64,000 nt of DNA, taken from the NCBI GenBank assembly GCA_037043235.1, contig JAWRVZ010000079.1, positions 1,836,001 to 1,900,000 on the forward strand, in the 5' to 3' direction. Below the pieces are notes generated by a model. That model worked only from the letters and a program-made list of their open reading frames with translations, did no database searches and was not told where the DNA came from. The position numbers and the translations under genes are program-made. The stretch is from Rhodeus uyekii. Taxonomy: Eukaryota; Chordata; Actinopteri; Cypriniformes; Acheilognathidae. Shown here piece after piece: positions 1-12,500 of the stretch. Every line of letters starts with the position of its first letter. The first letter of the stretch is position 1.

Positions 1-1183
1 TCCTTCAGCTCCGCAGTCATTCTCTCATCACTCTGGATCCATGCATCATCCTCAACCCTCCAGCACCCCAACTGGCAACCAGCCGCCCCCTCAACACCCT
101 GCCCCCAGCCCAGGACAGGTACATTCACCTGCCACTATACCAACTACACGTCTATTCCCCAAACTCCCACTCAAAGAACTTTTCTTATGTTACAAATAAA
201 TAGTCACACAAGAGACCACCACACTAAGTTTCAGATGCCTTCTGTAACTATATTCAATATGTTCTGTGTTGACCGACTGTCTTTTCTAGTCTGGTCAGTC
301 TGGTCCTCAGCCCCAGCCTCTGTACCACTCTGGGCCGATGTCTGCTCCCACACCCCCTAACCTGCCCCCAGGACACAGCTCCCCACAGGCCTCCTACTCT
401 CTTCAGGGCTACAGTCTGCCGGGACACCAGCCCCTGCCTCACCCAAACTCCTACCTAGGACAGCTGACACAGGTGATGACCATGACCACATCAGCAGTGC
501 ATGTCGGAAAATTTGCTTTTGTTTATCTCCGTCAACATCGGTATTAAACATTATTAGCGATATTGTCTTATTTTTTCAGTTAATTCTTTTTTCTATTTAA
601 TTGCATTTATAACGCTATACATTGGTCATAGGCAATAGTGAACCTTTTTGTTCACCATTGGAGAAAATGGAAGGTGCTAAAATGATATTTGCTGTGGTCT
701 ACTTAGATTTTTACCGTGCTATAGTTAATTTAAACCCAGAAATGTACAATGTTTTAAACTTTTTGTCTCTTGTTCTTTCAGGCACATGTTCAAGGTGCTC
801 TCTCGGGTCATCACTCTGGAGGTCACGGCCACCAACCTATGATGTTGCTTCATGCCCCACCACCTCCCCCTCAGCAGGGTTCTGGTCAGCACGGTCCTCC
901 TCAACCCCAACAGGGGCCTCACCAGCACTACACCTACATTGGACCACCTCAGGGTGAGTTTCCTGCACGAAACTTGGGTGTTTCTTAGAAAAATTTTTTT
1001 TTTTTTTTTACTGAAGTTCATAATTGTACAAATTTGATTCTTAAAATAGTTACATGCGGCCAAGTTTTTTAGCATTACGTTTGAATTTGTTTACATTCTG
1101 ATTTATTTTTTGCTCTGCTCTCATCAGTGCCGGTGCAGACTCATCCTTCCCAGCAGATTCCATTCCACCCTGCTGGAAACTGA
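1..1183 (+). CDS. atxn2l: ataxin-2-like protein, last four coding exons (partial, 5' end outside window)
   Basis: Four exons are visible: 1-118, 290-472, 782-953 and 1128-1183, each with GT-AG borders and compatible phases; the stop is TGA at 1181-1183. The translation is the low-complexity Pro/Gln/Ser/His C-terminus of the ataxin-2 family, with the diagnostic stretch LTQAHVQGALSGHHSGG followed by HQPMMLLHAPPPPPQQ. The end (VPVQTHPSQQIPFHPAGN) is one of several alternative ataxin-2-like tails. Family members are cytoplasmic RNA-binding proteins of stress granules and P-bodies; the Lsm, LsmAD and PAM2 regions that do that work lie upstream of the window. Paralogue choice (atxn2l rather than atxn2) rests on the neighbours lat, spns1 and nfatc2ip, which flank ATXN2L in human 16p11.2. 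The gene converges on lat, with about 450 bp between the two poly(A) regions. Confidence 0.87.
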
Positions 1184-1491
1184 CAGCGTGACTTTAGAGA
1201 CTGAGCAGAGTGCCCCCATCTGATCCTCCTGTGAAATCGCACATGTGTATATACACCCCACCTGCTCTAAGATTGGAAAAAAGATTTTGTTTTTATTCAC
1301 CTCTGGCAAGACTGAATGTGCTTGTTTTATTTTTTTCTTTTGCTATTTTTAATTTGAGTGGACGGGGACACGCAGTGTCTAAATCAGAAAGAGGGAATGA
1401 GTAAGACAAAAATGGAAAGAACGAGGGACATTTTTATAAAAATACAGTTACCTCTCCCTTTGTCCTCAACCCCCTTATTAAATAAGCAAAT

Positions 1492-1592
1492 AATAAATGG
1501 TTAAAAAAAGAACAAAAAAATTCAAAAAAAGTTTATAAAAATAAATTTTTAAACTCTCCTTGTGTGTTTTGTCATGATTTGTTTTGAATAAA
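1492..1592 (+). terminator. atxn2l poly(A) signals
   Basis: AATAAA hexamers occur at 1492-1497, near 1539 and at 1587-1592 in an A/T-rich 3' UTR that starts at 1184. The last is followed by a GT-rich stretch (GGGGTGGGGTT), the usual downstream element. Between about 1610 and 2050 I see no gene; it is the gap between two converging transcripts. Confidence 0.6.
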
Positions 1593-2061
1593 AAAAGAAT
1601 TTGGGGTGGGGTTCCACTGATTTAGTCAGTCATTATAAAATGGCTTTCACATTTTTCAGTCCATATTATAGCAACAGACTCTATGTAAATTAGTACAACT
1701 TTTATTTCCCTGTTTGCAAGTTAATAAGTTTATAAACATTTATGATTGACTTCACGTAATATACAGCTTTCAATAGACGAAGCAATTTCTCTGGTGCACG
1801 TATTTTTGGAAGCAAAAGTATTTGGATGCATTACATTGGAAACAGCAAATGTTAAAAAAAAATTCTCAGGTATCGTCAGCAGATCTGTCAGGGTTGAGGG
1901 AGGAAGTGACGTTTTCTGCGAGGTGCCGGTGGTGCAGTGCTTCAAAATTCAAAGCACGTGTACATTTGGAGACCCAGCGTGGTTTTTAGGCTCTAACCAT
2001 CACTTGATAAAGGCAAATCCTGAAGAAAAGATTAAGTTGATTAAAAAAATAAATCTTTTGG

Positions 2062-2067
2062 TTTATT
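2062..2067 (-). terminator. lat poly(A) signal
   Basis: The plus strand reads TTTATT, so AATAAA on the lat strand, 56 bp past the lat stop codon. It gives lat a very short 3' UTR that ends before the atxn2l poly(A) region. Confidence 0.5.
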
Positions 2068-2122
2068 GAAAAATTCTAAATTGTGTCAGTCAAATACAGA
2101 TAGATTTGAAAACTGTAATACC

Positions 2123-4617
2123 TTATGAATTAGGCTCTGTGTTGACATAATCAGAGCTTGCCCTCTCATCATCACTGCTCATACTTCCAAGGGACAGACC
2201 TGTTGACATGAAAATATTAACACTGTATTAAAGTGTTATTATGCTGTAATAATGTACATCAATGCAATATAAACACTGATTATACTTGTGCAAAAAATAC
2301 TTTTTAACATTTATACTTACAAGAGTTTTGGATTTGGAGGTCTGGAGACTTTTGGAAATTTTCATAATCGTGACAGTCTGCAAAAACGGCACAGGATAAA
2401 GTTATTATATTTATTGCAGCGGTGCATTGTGGGCATTTTCTTCTGCATGCATTACCTGAGTTTGAGTCTTCCTCAGAGCCACTTATTTCTTCATTTATAT
2501 AAGTTTTCTCTACAAAGTTAGATGTTATAAAATCATTAGAAGATTCTCTTTGACAGTTAATTTAATATTAAACAATTGTACGGTAAAGAAATTATCCTTG
2601 TTTAATCTCAGATCTTTTACCTGAACTATGGGATGAAGGCTGTGTGCCTGGGGAATCTGGGATCACAGTTCTGAAGGGAGAAAAAAAATATATATTTCTT
2701 CAGTTTCATACATATAATTATTATTCTTTAGCCTGACTGGAACAGCTTGCGAAGATTTAGGATCAGGAATGAGTGATCTTACATGTAGTCACCTGTGCGC
2801 GGGGCATTAGGCTCATCTTCACTGTCTAAAGAAGAGTCACGTATTCTGGATTAATCTTTTATGCACACACATTTGTTCCCCCACAAAGAGTTTCCATGTA
2901 ACCCATTATTCAGTCATGTATGTGAAAGACACAATTATAATACATTCCATAACTTCTAAAAAAATATGTCAATTGATTTCTGACCATAGTAATAGAGATG
3001 AATGTTTCTTCCCTCCTCACCGTTTTGATTGACATAACTGGCTTGACTTCCAGCTACAGAAACAAAAACCAAAAAAAGTAATTCAAAGTGCTTCATGGGT
3101 CACATTGTATAATACAATCATAATATATAATTTGTTTAATGTGAAATTTCAATGAAAAGCAAGAAACTATTTATTTTATTTTACTAACTATACATTTCTA
3201 CAGCAATTATTAATATTAGTTGCTCTTAGTTTCTCCATTTACTAATAATGCACCGTGAACTAACATGAACAAATAATGAGGAACTGTCTTTTTAATTAGA
3301 ATTTTTTATTTAATTAAATTTTAAAGTTAATAAATGGCATAAAAATGCATTTCTCAGTTAGTTCATGTTAAGGAAAGCATTAGTTTATCGTTAACAAATG
3401 AGACCTTATTGTAAAAAGTTACCGGAAAGGCTCAAAGGCCATGATACTCACTGTATGTTAGTATGTTACTCACTTTCTGAGGGAGGACAGGAGGGCATCT
3501 TTGTGACAGTAATAGATGGTGAACTGAGTGAACTGAGGGAAGAGTGATTATTAACACACTGAAGCACAACACAGTCTGTGTGTATCTCTGTGTTTGTGTG
3601 TCAAACTCACTTGGGTAGTTGGTAAGGTACACTGGTAATTCTGTGGTCTGGATGGGGCGCATCTGAATAATAACAAGGGAGGATACAATCATGTATTTGC
3701 ATTTATATGAACACTTCAGATTATGAAATTAAATTCTGAAAATGAGTTTTGTTGTGTGTTAGAAGAAAGGACCATTTATTTACATGTCGACTGGGGATGC
3801 CGAAGTGCAAATCTGTATGAAGAGAGACAACATTGAACCGACACACACGTACAGAGCTTCCAATACATGCATGATCATTATGACTGTTGCACACAAGATC
3901 CTTTATTTGACAAAATTTGTAAGACAGAGGCTATGCGAGATATAATTTCTTACGTCGCTGGACTAGAGTCACTGGATCTCTGAGGGATGGATGCTGTAAT
4001 ATAAATAAAATACACCCAATAAACAAACTAAATCATGTCATGATACTTATACAGTGGATTTAATCATTACATGCAGAACTAGATCATTTAACTATTGCTA
4101 GGCTTCAACCAACACATAAACATCACACATATGCAAACAACAAGAGCATGCGCAGAACGCAGAGTCTGACTAATCGATCTTGCATTGTCGTTCTGCGCAT
4201 GCTCAGCAAAGACACAGGTGATGGATAATACACGGTCTACGTTCAATCCTTGAAATGTTTCAATACGCATGTGCCGTGCGTGTACTTGCACAGCAATGTG
4301 ATGACTGTGGCTCGACTACACACACTAAAGACCTGTTGTTTCTCGATTGTAATGTCGCGTATATACGTAATAACTGCAAAACTGTCATATAACACGTGAT
4401 TATGTGAATTTGTTTATTGACATGTATCACAAACAAAACATCTTAACATGAAGCCTTGATTAGACAAAAATAATGATACTTGTCTAATAGCTAGAGAGAG
4501 TTTGGAGGTCTTACTTGGTTGTTTATGCCGCCAACAGAATGTACACAGACTGGTTAAAAAGACGATGGACAGGATGACAGCCACGCCCACCACAGACAGA
4601 AGTGCAGTGGAGTCCAT
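2123..4617 (-). CDS. lat: linker for activation of T cells (LAT), complete, 11 coding exons
   Basis: Coding exons, 5' to 3' on the minus strand: 4617-4515, 3993-3954, 3812-3784, 3662-3611, 3532-3474, 3053-3021, 2825-2783, 2670-2621, 2509-2456, 2377-2321, 2199-2123. They sum to 597 nt, 198 residues plus TAA. Residues 5-25 form one membrane helix after a very short N-terminus with no signal peptide; it runs into CTFC, matching the palmitoylated CxxC of LAT. The tail is disordered and acidic with tyrosine motifs in order: YVNQ, DYITV, YINE, YENF and YVNT near the end. Four are YxN Grb2/Gads SH2 sites; DYITVIPDS aligns with the human PLC-gamma1 site (YLVVLPDS). LAT is the raft scaffold phosphorylated by ZAP-70 in T cells. 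The Met at 4617 was chosen because it puts the helix at the N-terminus; an upstream in-frame ATG at 4668 is possible. Exons 2-4 are the least certain because that part is poorly conserved. Confidence 0.88.
3190..3422. repeat. interspersed repeat relic in a lat intron
   Basis: This 230-bp AT-rich segment between lat exons 5 and 6 is built from repeated words (GTGAACTAACATGAAC, AGTTCATGTTA, CGTTAACAAATGAGACC) and ends TTATTGTAAAAAGTTACC. The same vocabulary, ending in a TTACAATAAGG-type terminus, belongs to a very abundant non-autonomous DNA repeat of cyprinid genomes. The family assignment is from memory. Confidence 0.5.
4144..4204. repeat. 15-bp perfect inverted repeat upstream in lat intron 1
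   Basis: GAGCATGCGCAGAAC (4144-4158) is followed after 31 bp by its exact reverse complement (4190-4204). Each arm contains GCATGCGCAG, close to the NRF1 half-site word. It lies in the first lat intron, about 410 bp downstream of the start codon. It may be a regulatory pair or a MITE remnant. Confidence 0.5.
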
Positions 4618-7600
4618 AACTGAGAAGACAATGCGAGAACATCGATTTATGGCAGTGCTAGGCCACAACGCAGAGCGATGACCTTCTGAATCTGTGGTTT
4701 TAGTTCAGTGCGTCTAACCCTGGGAAATGTTTGCTCATTTTGCATAATTGAAGCTGCAGCATATGAAAAGTTAGATTAACTCATTTCATTTGATTTATAT
4801 GAAACTGACCTGTTTTAACTATACAAATGAAGCATCAGCGAGATGATTTGTTGAGGTTCTCTTTCTTATAACCACACAAATTCTAAGAAGCGGATGAAGA
4901 TACAAATCTTCCTTGAGCTCTTTAAAACATGACATACCAGTATATTTTATTCTTTATCACTTAATACATTCTTCTTAAATTTGAAGAACTGCATGCTGTA
5001 ATTTGGGTCCCTTAACTAGCTTTGTTTCTGTCTTTCTGAACGGTGTTGTTGATGAGTAATATGACTAACCGTTTGCTTGTACTGTGCAAAAAAATCCTAT
5101 TCTTAATCAGAATCATCTTGTTTTCCAGTAAAACCATTCTCAACTTTTGCAAAACAAAAAAAGTAGAAATTGCGTAGATGAGATATAATCTTATGAGATG
5201 TTATCTGGAATATAAGAGAGTTTCTTTAACTAAAGGAGACTTTTAGCCCAAATCCCTTTTGTTTTTTAGTCCTGTGATCGTTCAGAAAAAAAAAATAGTT
5301 TCATTTTACTATTGACAATTATAATATCATACGCAAAGATTAAATACAAAATTCCACCTGTGTCATTTCTATTGCATCTCAAATTATGTATTTGACTTGA
5401 TAGCGTTTTGTGGAAATTACATATTTAATATTTTTGCAATAAAATAAACTAGCTGGCATTTTAAGCATTCACAAATATAAATATTTGCCCACATAAAAAA
5501 ATCTGAGAACATTGAAAGCCCATTTGGAAATGACACATTATTAAAATATTTGGATAACAATTGATAATTATCTTGATTTCCATTTATTTGCACATCACAT
5601 GTCTGATTTTCCTTTTCACTGATATGGTTGCCTTCACAATAAACAAATACACTAATTTCAGTGAGTGCGTTTTGTGACTTTATGATTGTTAATGTTTTAA
5701 GACTGAAAGTCCTGGTCTGGACAAGGGCAAAAAAATAAAATATGCACAAAGAAAAATCTGACAAGCACTAAATATAAATTATGAGTGTGATTAAAAAAAA
5801 GTTTTAATGTGATCTTCATATGACAGAAGAAGAAAAAAAGCACAGAAGGGTATATGAGACATTTGACATTTGCTTTTTTGTCTCTTTGTTTCACTTGAGT
5901 ATAAACATAAATTCTTAATTCCTAAAAACAGTGCACTATTCATTTGCTTTATATATAAGCTGACGGCTAATTTAACACCATTATGTATAACACTCAAATA
6001 CAAAATCCTGATTACCTCTGCATGAATCATTGTATGTATTTTAGCGGATACGGACTCTCCTTCCCTCCAACATTTCTAAGAACTCTATAGCGCTCGGCTC
6101 TTTTCAGATGAAACATTTTGCTGATTTTAATTAGGCAAATTCTCAATCTGCGAAATTTCACTCGGCATCACCTGCCTTGCAAGTTTTTAGACACCTCTAT
6201 ACATGCGAGTGTGTGGCTGTCTGTGGTTGCATTCAGTGCCAGGAAACGGATTTCCTGTATTTTGCAGTTAGATAAGGGGAAAAAAACGACATATGATGAG
6301 AAGTTTGGGCCTCTCTTAATCCTAGAACTGTCAAATTATAGACAACTCCAACCCATAACCCCAAAAATAAATGGCAGACAGTCTACATTTTCCTTAATTT
6401 AAGTACATGCAAATATGTCAAGCTCTTTGGCACTTTTGGTACATTTAAAAAAATAAAATTTCAAACAAATCACAAATTCACTCAACACAACAGGACTACT
6501 CATTTATACACTTTTTTTTAAACGCATTCATCCAACTTCAATGCACGCTTTACTGCATGCATTAAGAAAATGTGTGAGAAAAAAGTAAAAGCGTGAATAC
6601 ATTGGCTAAACAAAGGAAACTGAGTGTGATAAGATTGAATTTGCGGTTGAACATCTTGACCATTCGATGGTTATCAAACTACAGTCATATAATACACTAG
6701 CAATACTGTATCAGTCAGGTTAGAGGGCCTGAGCTAGTAAATAAAACTATTTCGGGTAAAAATTTGTATTTGCTGAGTCAATTGACCATGTGTTTCAAAT
6801 AATGTTCTTAATATGAAGTCCACAACCAAAATTATGGAAAATTAACCATTCAGATTCATTTTTGTGCCAATTTAAAATATCAAATGACCTGATAAATGTT
6901 TCTAAGCTCTTTTGTCAATCGCATCAACCACAATGGTGCTACCAGTAAATAGCATGTTACTTCCACAGAACAAAACCAAAGGTGTAGACAGTAAAATTTG
7001 GAAGTTAAAGTTCCTCATCTTCACTGATCGAGAGAATTAGGATTTCTTGACAGTTAGTAGAAATTAGATGTAAATGCACGCACCAAAATTAAGATTCTTC
7101 GTACCCAAAAATCAAGCTCTGTACTGTATCACAGAAAACTGCAAAATTACTCCATATAATTATGCCATAGTTTTACTTGATGAACGGATAAAGTAAAAAG
7201 CTTACCCTATCAGTAGCAGCAGTCAAGTCAAATCAAGACACCACACGTTCTGCAACCAAACTGGAGACCAGTTCACACGCACGCTGTAGATCGAACAAAT
7301 CACACCTAACTCACAGCTCACAATGAAGATGCCACCATTTTTTAAATTTTCCTCCCACACAGATCAGTCCTTGTTCCTCTGTTTTCTAAATGACCTCCCA
7401 ACCCAAGCTTGAACAATGCCAGTAGTCAGTCTTTTAATAAGCTCATATCTGCTGACGTTAATTCCTTAAGTTTTACTAATTCATACGAGGAGTTGAGGTG
7501 TGTGCTGATCTGCAAGGCCTTTGCCGCAAAGAACTTAACTTTTAGGTTTCTCTCCTCGGTGCACTTGCTCTCTGCCTCCTCATAGGCTCATTGAAAGCGC

Positions 7601-9506
7601 CGTTCCATCACTTGCACCAGTCAGCATCTTTTCCCCCTCTTTTTCATCTCTGTAACTGGCTGCTCTCGCGCTCATTTCACCTCCCTTCCTTATCTCTTCT
7701 CTTATATCTGAAGGTTCAGCTCCTTGCGCGCTGTTTTGTTGTCATGCAGATTTGATTGCTTGATTTAGTTCTCATCTTCATCATTTGTCAGATGGTAGAG
7801 GACACCAAGACACGGCCACTAAACGAGCATATGTGAAAGACACCAAAAAGTCAATAACGCATAAGTTTTGTAAAACCTGATATCTGATGTTATAGATTAT
7901 GAAAAGTGCTTTTTAAAGTGACAAGATTGAGTTACTTTAGGCTGAGAATCTTATTTTTGCACTGTCCCATTGCAAGACATTTTAAAAGACAATCAACAAT
8001 AGACTTATGCTTTATAATGTTTCACAAAAGAGCTACACACAAAACACACTATAAAGAACAAATGTTTCTCCAGCAGATTTATGAGAAATGAATGAGAAAA
8101 AAATGTTTAAATTAAAAACAGGATGGGTAGAGCTGTAAGAGTTAACTCTGTGCTTCATTACGGCGGACAGTGAGTCATAATTTCTCAAACTTTCCTCCCA
8201 CTCTTGTGGTGTTCTTGTAGTCTACACAAACACAATTGACAGGAATGACACATAGGTGCAAGTATATTGTCGCAGGCACAACAACATCCACCGACCGTTC
8301 CATTGCACAGAGAATGCATGTTTCAATTCAGGGCTTTTCGGTTTTCATAATTCATTCACGAGACTACATTTCACAGCAAATTTACCAAACAGGCTTGCAT
8401 CTCTATATCCCACCTACAAACAGGAAACCACAGCAACTGAAAAACCTTATGATCATCTTGTTGCCACTGCAGAGAGAAAGAGAACGCAAACATGCAAGTG
8501 ACAGAGAGAAAGATTTAAAGAAGTAAAAAGACTTGACCTTATTAAGACATTGTGGACGGAGAAATAAAGAGGGTAACAGTTTTAACACACACACAAAAAA
8601 ACAGGACGACACAAATAAAATCTAATTTTTCTAATTTAATATTTTTTTAAAAAGTTACAAAACACGATTAGCAAGCAAGTTTGCAAACGATCTCAAAAGT
8701 ATTGCCTGGAAAATAACCACAGCAGAGGGAATGAAATAAAAACTGCCTTCATTTCAACAAAAATATAATTACAGTTTAAGACCGTAAACCAGGCCATTGC
8801 AACAAATATATGAACAATATTATTATTCTTTAAATTTCATAAAATTAATATTTGATTCATGCAATGGTAGCATTAGTGTTTGTTTTATGTGTCTTTCCTA
8901 AAAGACCCTGAAAGCTCAACTGTAGTATGGAAGAAAATATTAAAACAAGAGGAAAGTTTGTAAAAGCAGATCATAGACAGGCTTAGTCTGATTCTGCTAG
9001 TTTTTAGTCACAGTCCAGTTTTGATGAAGACAAATGATACGCAACAGCAGTCTGAGTGTGAGAAATTTGACAAATCAATTCAGAATGTAAGTCACATGAC
9101 TTGAACATGTGAAACACAGCTCAATGAGTTTTAATCAAAGATGAAGAAACATGCCCAACATTTAACGTCTTTCCATGTCCCGTGTGCCTCGGTCTCCTCC
9201 CTCAGGACTTATCCAGGTGGAAGGCAGAATGGTCAACAGAACACATGACTTCCAGGTAAGATGTTCCTAGTTTCTCGTTAGTTCATAATGCTCCCAAATC
9301 AATATCGGTGTTAAGGATATAAACCAAAAATATAAGCAGAATAAATTACTATAAAACTCTTGGAGATTGTGGTTTTGTGGAGAATGTCCAATCAGTGACT
9401 ACTTGTCTGGCTCCAGGATTGGCTGCTGATAGCACCGGCTCGGGCTTCCAAAACCAATCGGAATGTCGTTCCCTGTGATGAAAAGCATCCAAATCCTTGC
9501 ATCATC
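4618..9506. other. lat 5' flank and spns1 3' flank, no complete gene
   Basis: This 4.9-kb stretch separates the lat start codon from the spns1 stop codon. It must hold the lat promoter, any lat 5' noncoding exon, and the spns1 3' UTR. I find no TATA box or CpG-rich segment that places the lat start, and no clear AATAAA for spns1; the nearest minus-strand variant is ATTAAA at 8634-8639. Reading frames here are short and lack codon structure, apart from the relic at 7441-7620, described separately. Confidence 0.5.
7441..7620 (-). pseudogene. relic of an unrecognised charged, helical protein segment
   Basis: On the minus strand, 60 codons read as protein apart from one internal TGA at about 7588-7590. 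Pieces include VMERRFQ, then AYEEAESKCTEERNLKVKF, then FAAKALQISTHLNSSYELVK and LKELTSADMS. The composition (E, K, L, A rich, no low complexity) is that of a coiled-coil or helical domain and is unlike the AT-rich surroundings. No splice sites or continuing frame were found on either side. I do not recognise the family. It could be a decayed retrocopy exon, a transposon gene fragment, or an exon of an unannotated gene with the TGA as a sequencing or strain difference. Confidence 0.35.
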
Positions 9507-12500
9507 TCAAATTAAAACACTTGACACTGATACTTTAGTAGACCTGCCTCTCTTTGGAACCACAATTGGTGCGTCATCTGGAAAACAAAGAGACATCAGT
9601 ATATTAGATTTCTAACGTGCCTGTAAAGATCCTGAAAAATAAGCATGGAAAATATAAACAAAAACAAATTCAAAGTATTAATAAAAAAATAATTGTATCT
9701 CTATAATAAAATAAAGCGGCTATCAGATAATTGATTCACTGACAGATAACCTATTTTAAACCATTAAAAAAAAAATCTTTAATTTTTTTCAACCAGTTGA
9801 AATTTGTGTACAGAGTTATATCAGGACAATCATCCACAACCTCTGATAAAAGGACACTATATAAAGTAGCTGATTACAGAACATGGAATTTCCAAAGAAA
9901 ATATTCAAGCTCTGATTTCTGAGAGACACACAGAGACGGTATGATTTGCAACCGCGCTGCGTTCATTTCACCCATGTACCATTGCACAATGTTTAAAACA
10001 TTTCCTACTATTTGATGTCTGTCTAAATGTTTATGCTGTACTACTTTACCGTAGTACAGCACTACTTTCATTCACTTCAAAAACACCAGACTTCAGCTAG
10101 TCGACGTTGCTGCTCTTGCTAGTCGCTTACATTTGTTTTTTGCACATTTGTATTTTTACAAAAGCTGTTTAAATTACCGTCATGTTAATGATACATTTTA
10201 AAATGATCATTACTTTAAAAAGTGCATATCTGCGGTGGAAACCAAATAATTTGACCTAAGCTTTCGCATGCGATGGTTTTCACTCAGAAGATGAGCAAGG
10301 TGAGGAAGTGTTTTAACAGCTTACACAAAACTTTTGTGTTTTCTTCTGTCATGTCAATTTAACAGTAATAAAGTTAGCTAGGTTTGTTAAACCACCAGTT
10401 ATGAGGGTTAGCGTTAATTGCATTTTGGATTAAAGGACAAACATTATGAATGAAACTTGACACTTGAACAGTTGTAATATAAACAAAGAGAATACGCTTA
10501 AATAATGAACGGTTGTCATTACGTGTCAAACTTTTCTTACGATTTTGTCGCTTTTCATTCATGAGAAGTGCATTCAAACCATCTCGGACGAAAGTGGTCG
10601 CAAAATATCCCTTGAAATGTTAATGATTAGTCGTTGTGTACATCCCTACTGAACTTATAGGTTTATTAAGCCACATTAATATCGTACCATTCCCTGGCTC
10701 ACCTGTTATCCAGCAAACACAAGAAGTGTCTTTTGAATATTTTTCCTTTCATTCAGTAGTTTGTTATTCTTTTTAAAGCCATTATCTGTGCCTTTCCTTA
10801 TAAGGTATTTGGCTTTAAAAAATGAAAAAGCCAAATTTTTAATCATTTAACAACTGACAACTTAAATACATAGAATAAATAAATAATACATTTACAAATA
10901 AAATGAATAACCATTTGAATTTGGACAAGAACATCCTAAAAATGCCAAATTCGTTAGAAATAGGAATGGTCTCTAATCTGAGAAGGCTGTGATGTCAGTG
11001 ATATCACTCACCAGAGGGGACATAGTTCTCAGCCAGTTCTCGGTCTTTCTCAATGAAGAGAGCCGTAGCAAGGAAGAAAGCTCCGCCCCCAACGGCCACG
11101 AACGAGCACAGCAGTAGTGACATCTGAAGTGAGCGAAACTCCCACATGTATGAGTCCGACTTCTTTATAGAGTCTGACACCTTAATGGGGCAAAAACAGA
11201 CCGCATGCAAGCTTGAATGTCTTTTGAAAAGAAATTTGAAATGCATTTCTGTGCATTTGTGAGATTGACGTACCACACCGATAAGATAAGGGCTAATAGC
11301 GTCACCCAGCAAGTGCGAGAGTACGATCTGAAACGCTTCTGCGGTGGAGCGTCGAGTGGGGATCACAACATACTGAAAGAAAAAGAGAGAAATAAGGACA
11401 TGTTATTCCACACACATATTTCAAAGAAAATAAGTTATTATTTGTGGAAAAATAACACTTCTCAGCATTTTAATCACGTTTTTTTTGTATATTTTTATAT
11501 AAATAAATAATTTTAAGTCATTCTGTGGTCCCACTCATTAGAAGACTGAATTAGTGCGTGCTAGTCATTAACTATTTTTATGGTGCCTTTTTTTGTCTGT
11601 TTTTAAAGTTTGATAGTCACTACTAAGACACAATGAACAATGGTAAAACTGTGTAACGTTTCTTCAAACAAGTCTAATTTTGTATTTCATAGAAGAAGAA
11701 AAAAAAAACATGAAAGCGAGCGAATAATGAAATAAAACCATCTTTTCACTATTCTTCAGAATTGCTAGCGGATTAAATGGGAGAATGAGAAACTCACCAG
11801 TAGGATATCTGCAACAATGGCCCAATTCATAGACAGGAATGTCTCACCCAGGAAGATAAAGACCTGATGAGAAAACAAAATAGGCCAACACACTTATGAT
11901 CAGCATAAAACTGCTTTACATCAACAACAGCACTGCAGTCAGTAAAAACACTGAAAATATTTTCTAGGAAAAAAAGAGCTTTAGGATAAAACCAGGTCAA
12001 ATGAGTGACTTACATATGTGGCTACAGTGCTAGCCTGGGCAAACATGATGGACAGATAAAGGAAGGGAGCAGCGAGGAGGAGTCCTGCAGCACAGACTAG
12101 TGGATCAGCTCGAGGGGTTCTCGTCCTCAGCTTCTTGCTGACCTGCACTCCGCTCGCTACGCCCAGGATGCCCGTCACAACTGTGATGCCACCAAAAATC
12201 ATGCTGCACAGTAGAAGAGATTAGAAGAACATTACTAGTGAAGGGTTTTAACAGATGAATATGTATAACACCGCACTCCAAATAGTTACGCCAAGAACTA
12301 AGCACCATAATACTACTGAGACATTATAGGAATACAAATGTTTGCGAACGTCACGGTTTGTCTCTTTACCTGTCAGAGTTGTCACAGGGGGCTTTTAAAC
12401 ATGGTTGCTTCTCTCCAGTGAAGACACCTGCTCTGAATAAAAAGGCAGGGGCCCACAGGGCCAGTGATCCTGTCACAAAAGCCACAGCCGTGAAGCCAAA

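Noticed and set aside
2793..2825. Alternative lat donor at 2792 (CACAG|GTGACT)
   Set aside because: Spliced to the 2670 acceptor it gives an immediate in-frame stop (GAA CTG TGA). The GTAAGA donor 10 bp further keeps the conserved DYITVIPDS.
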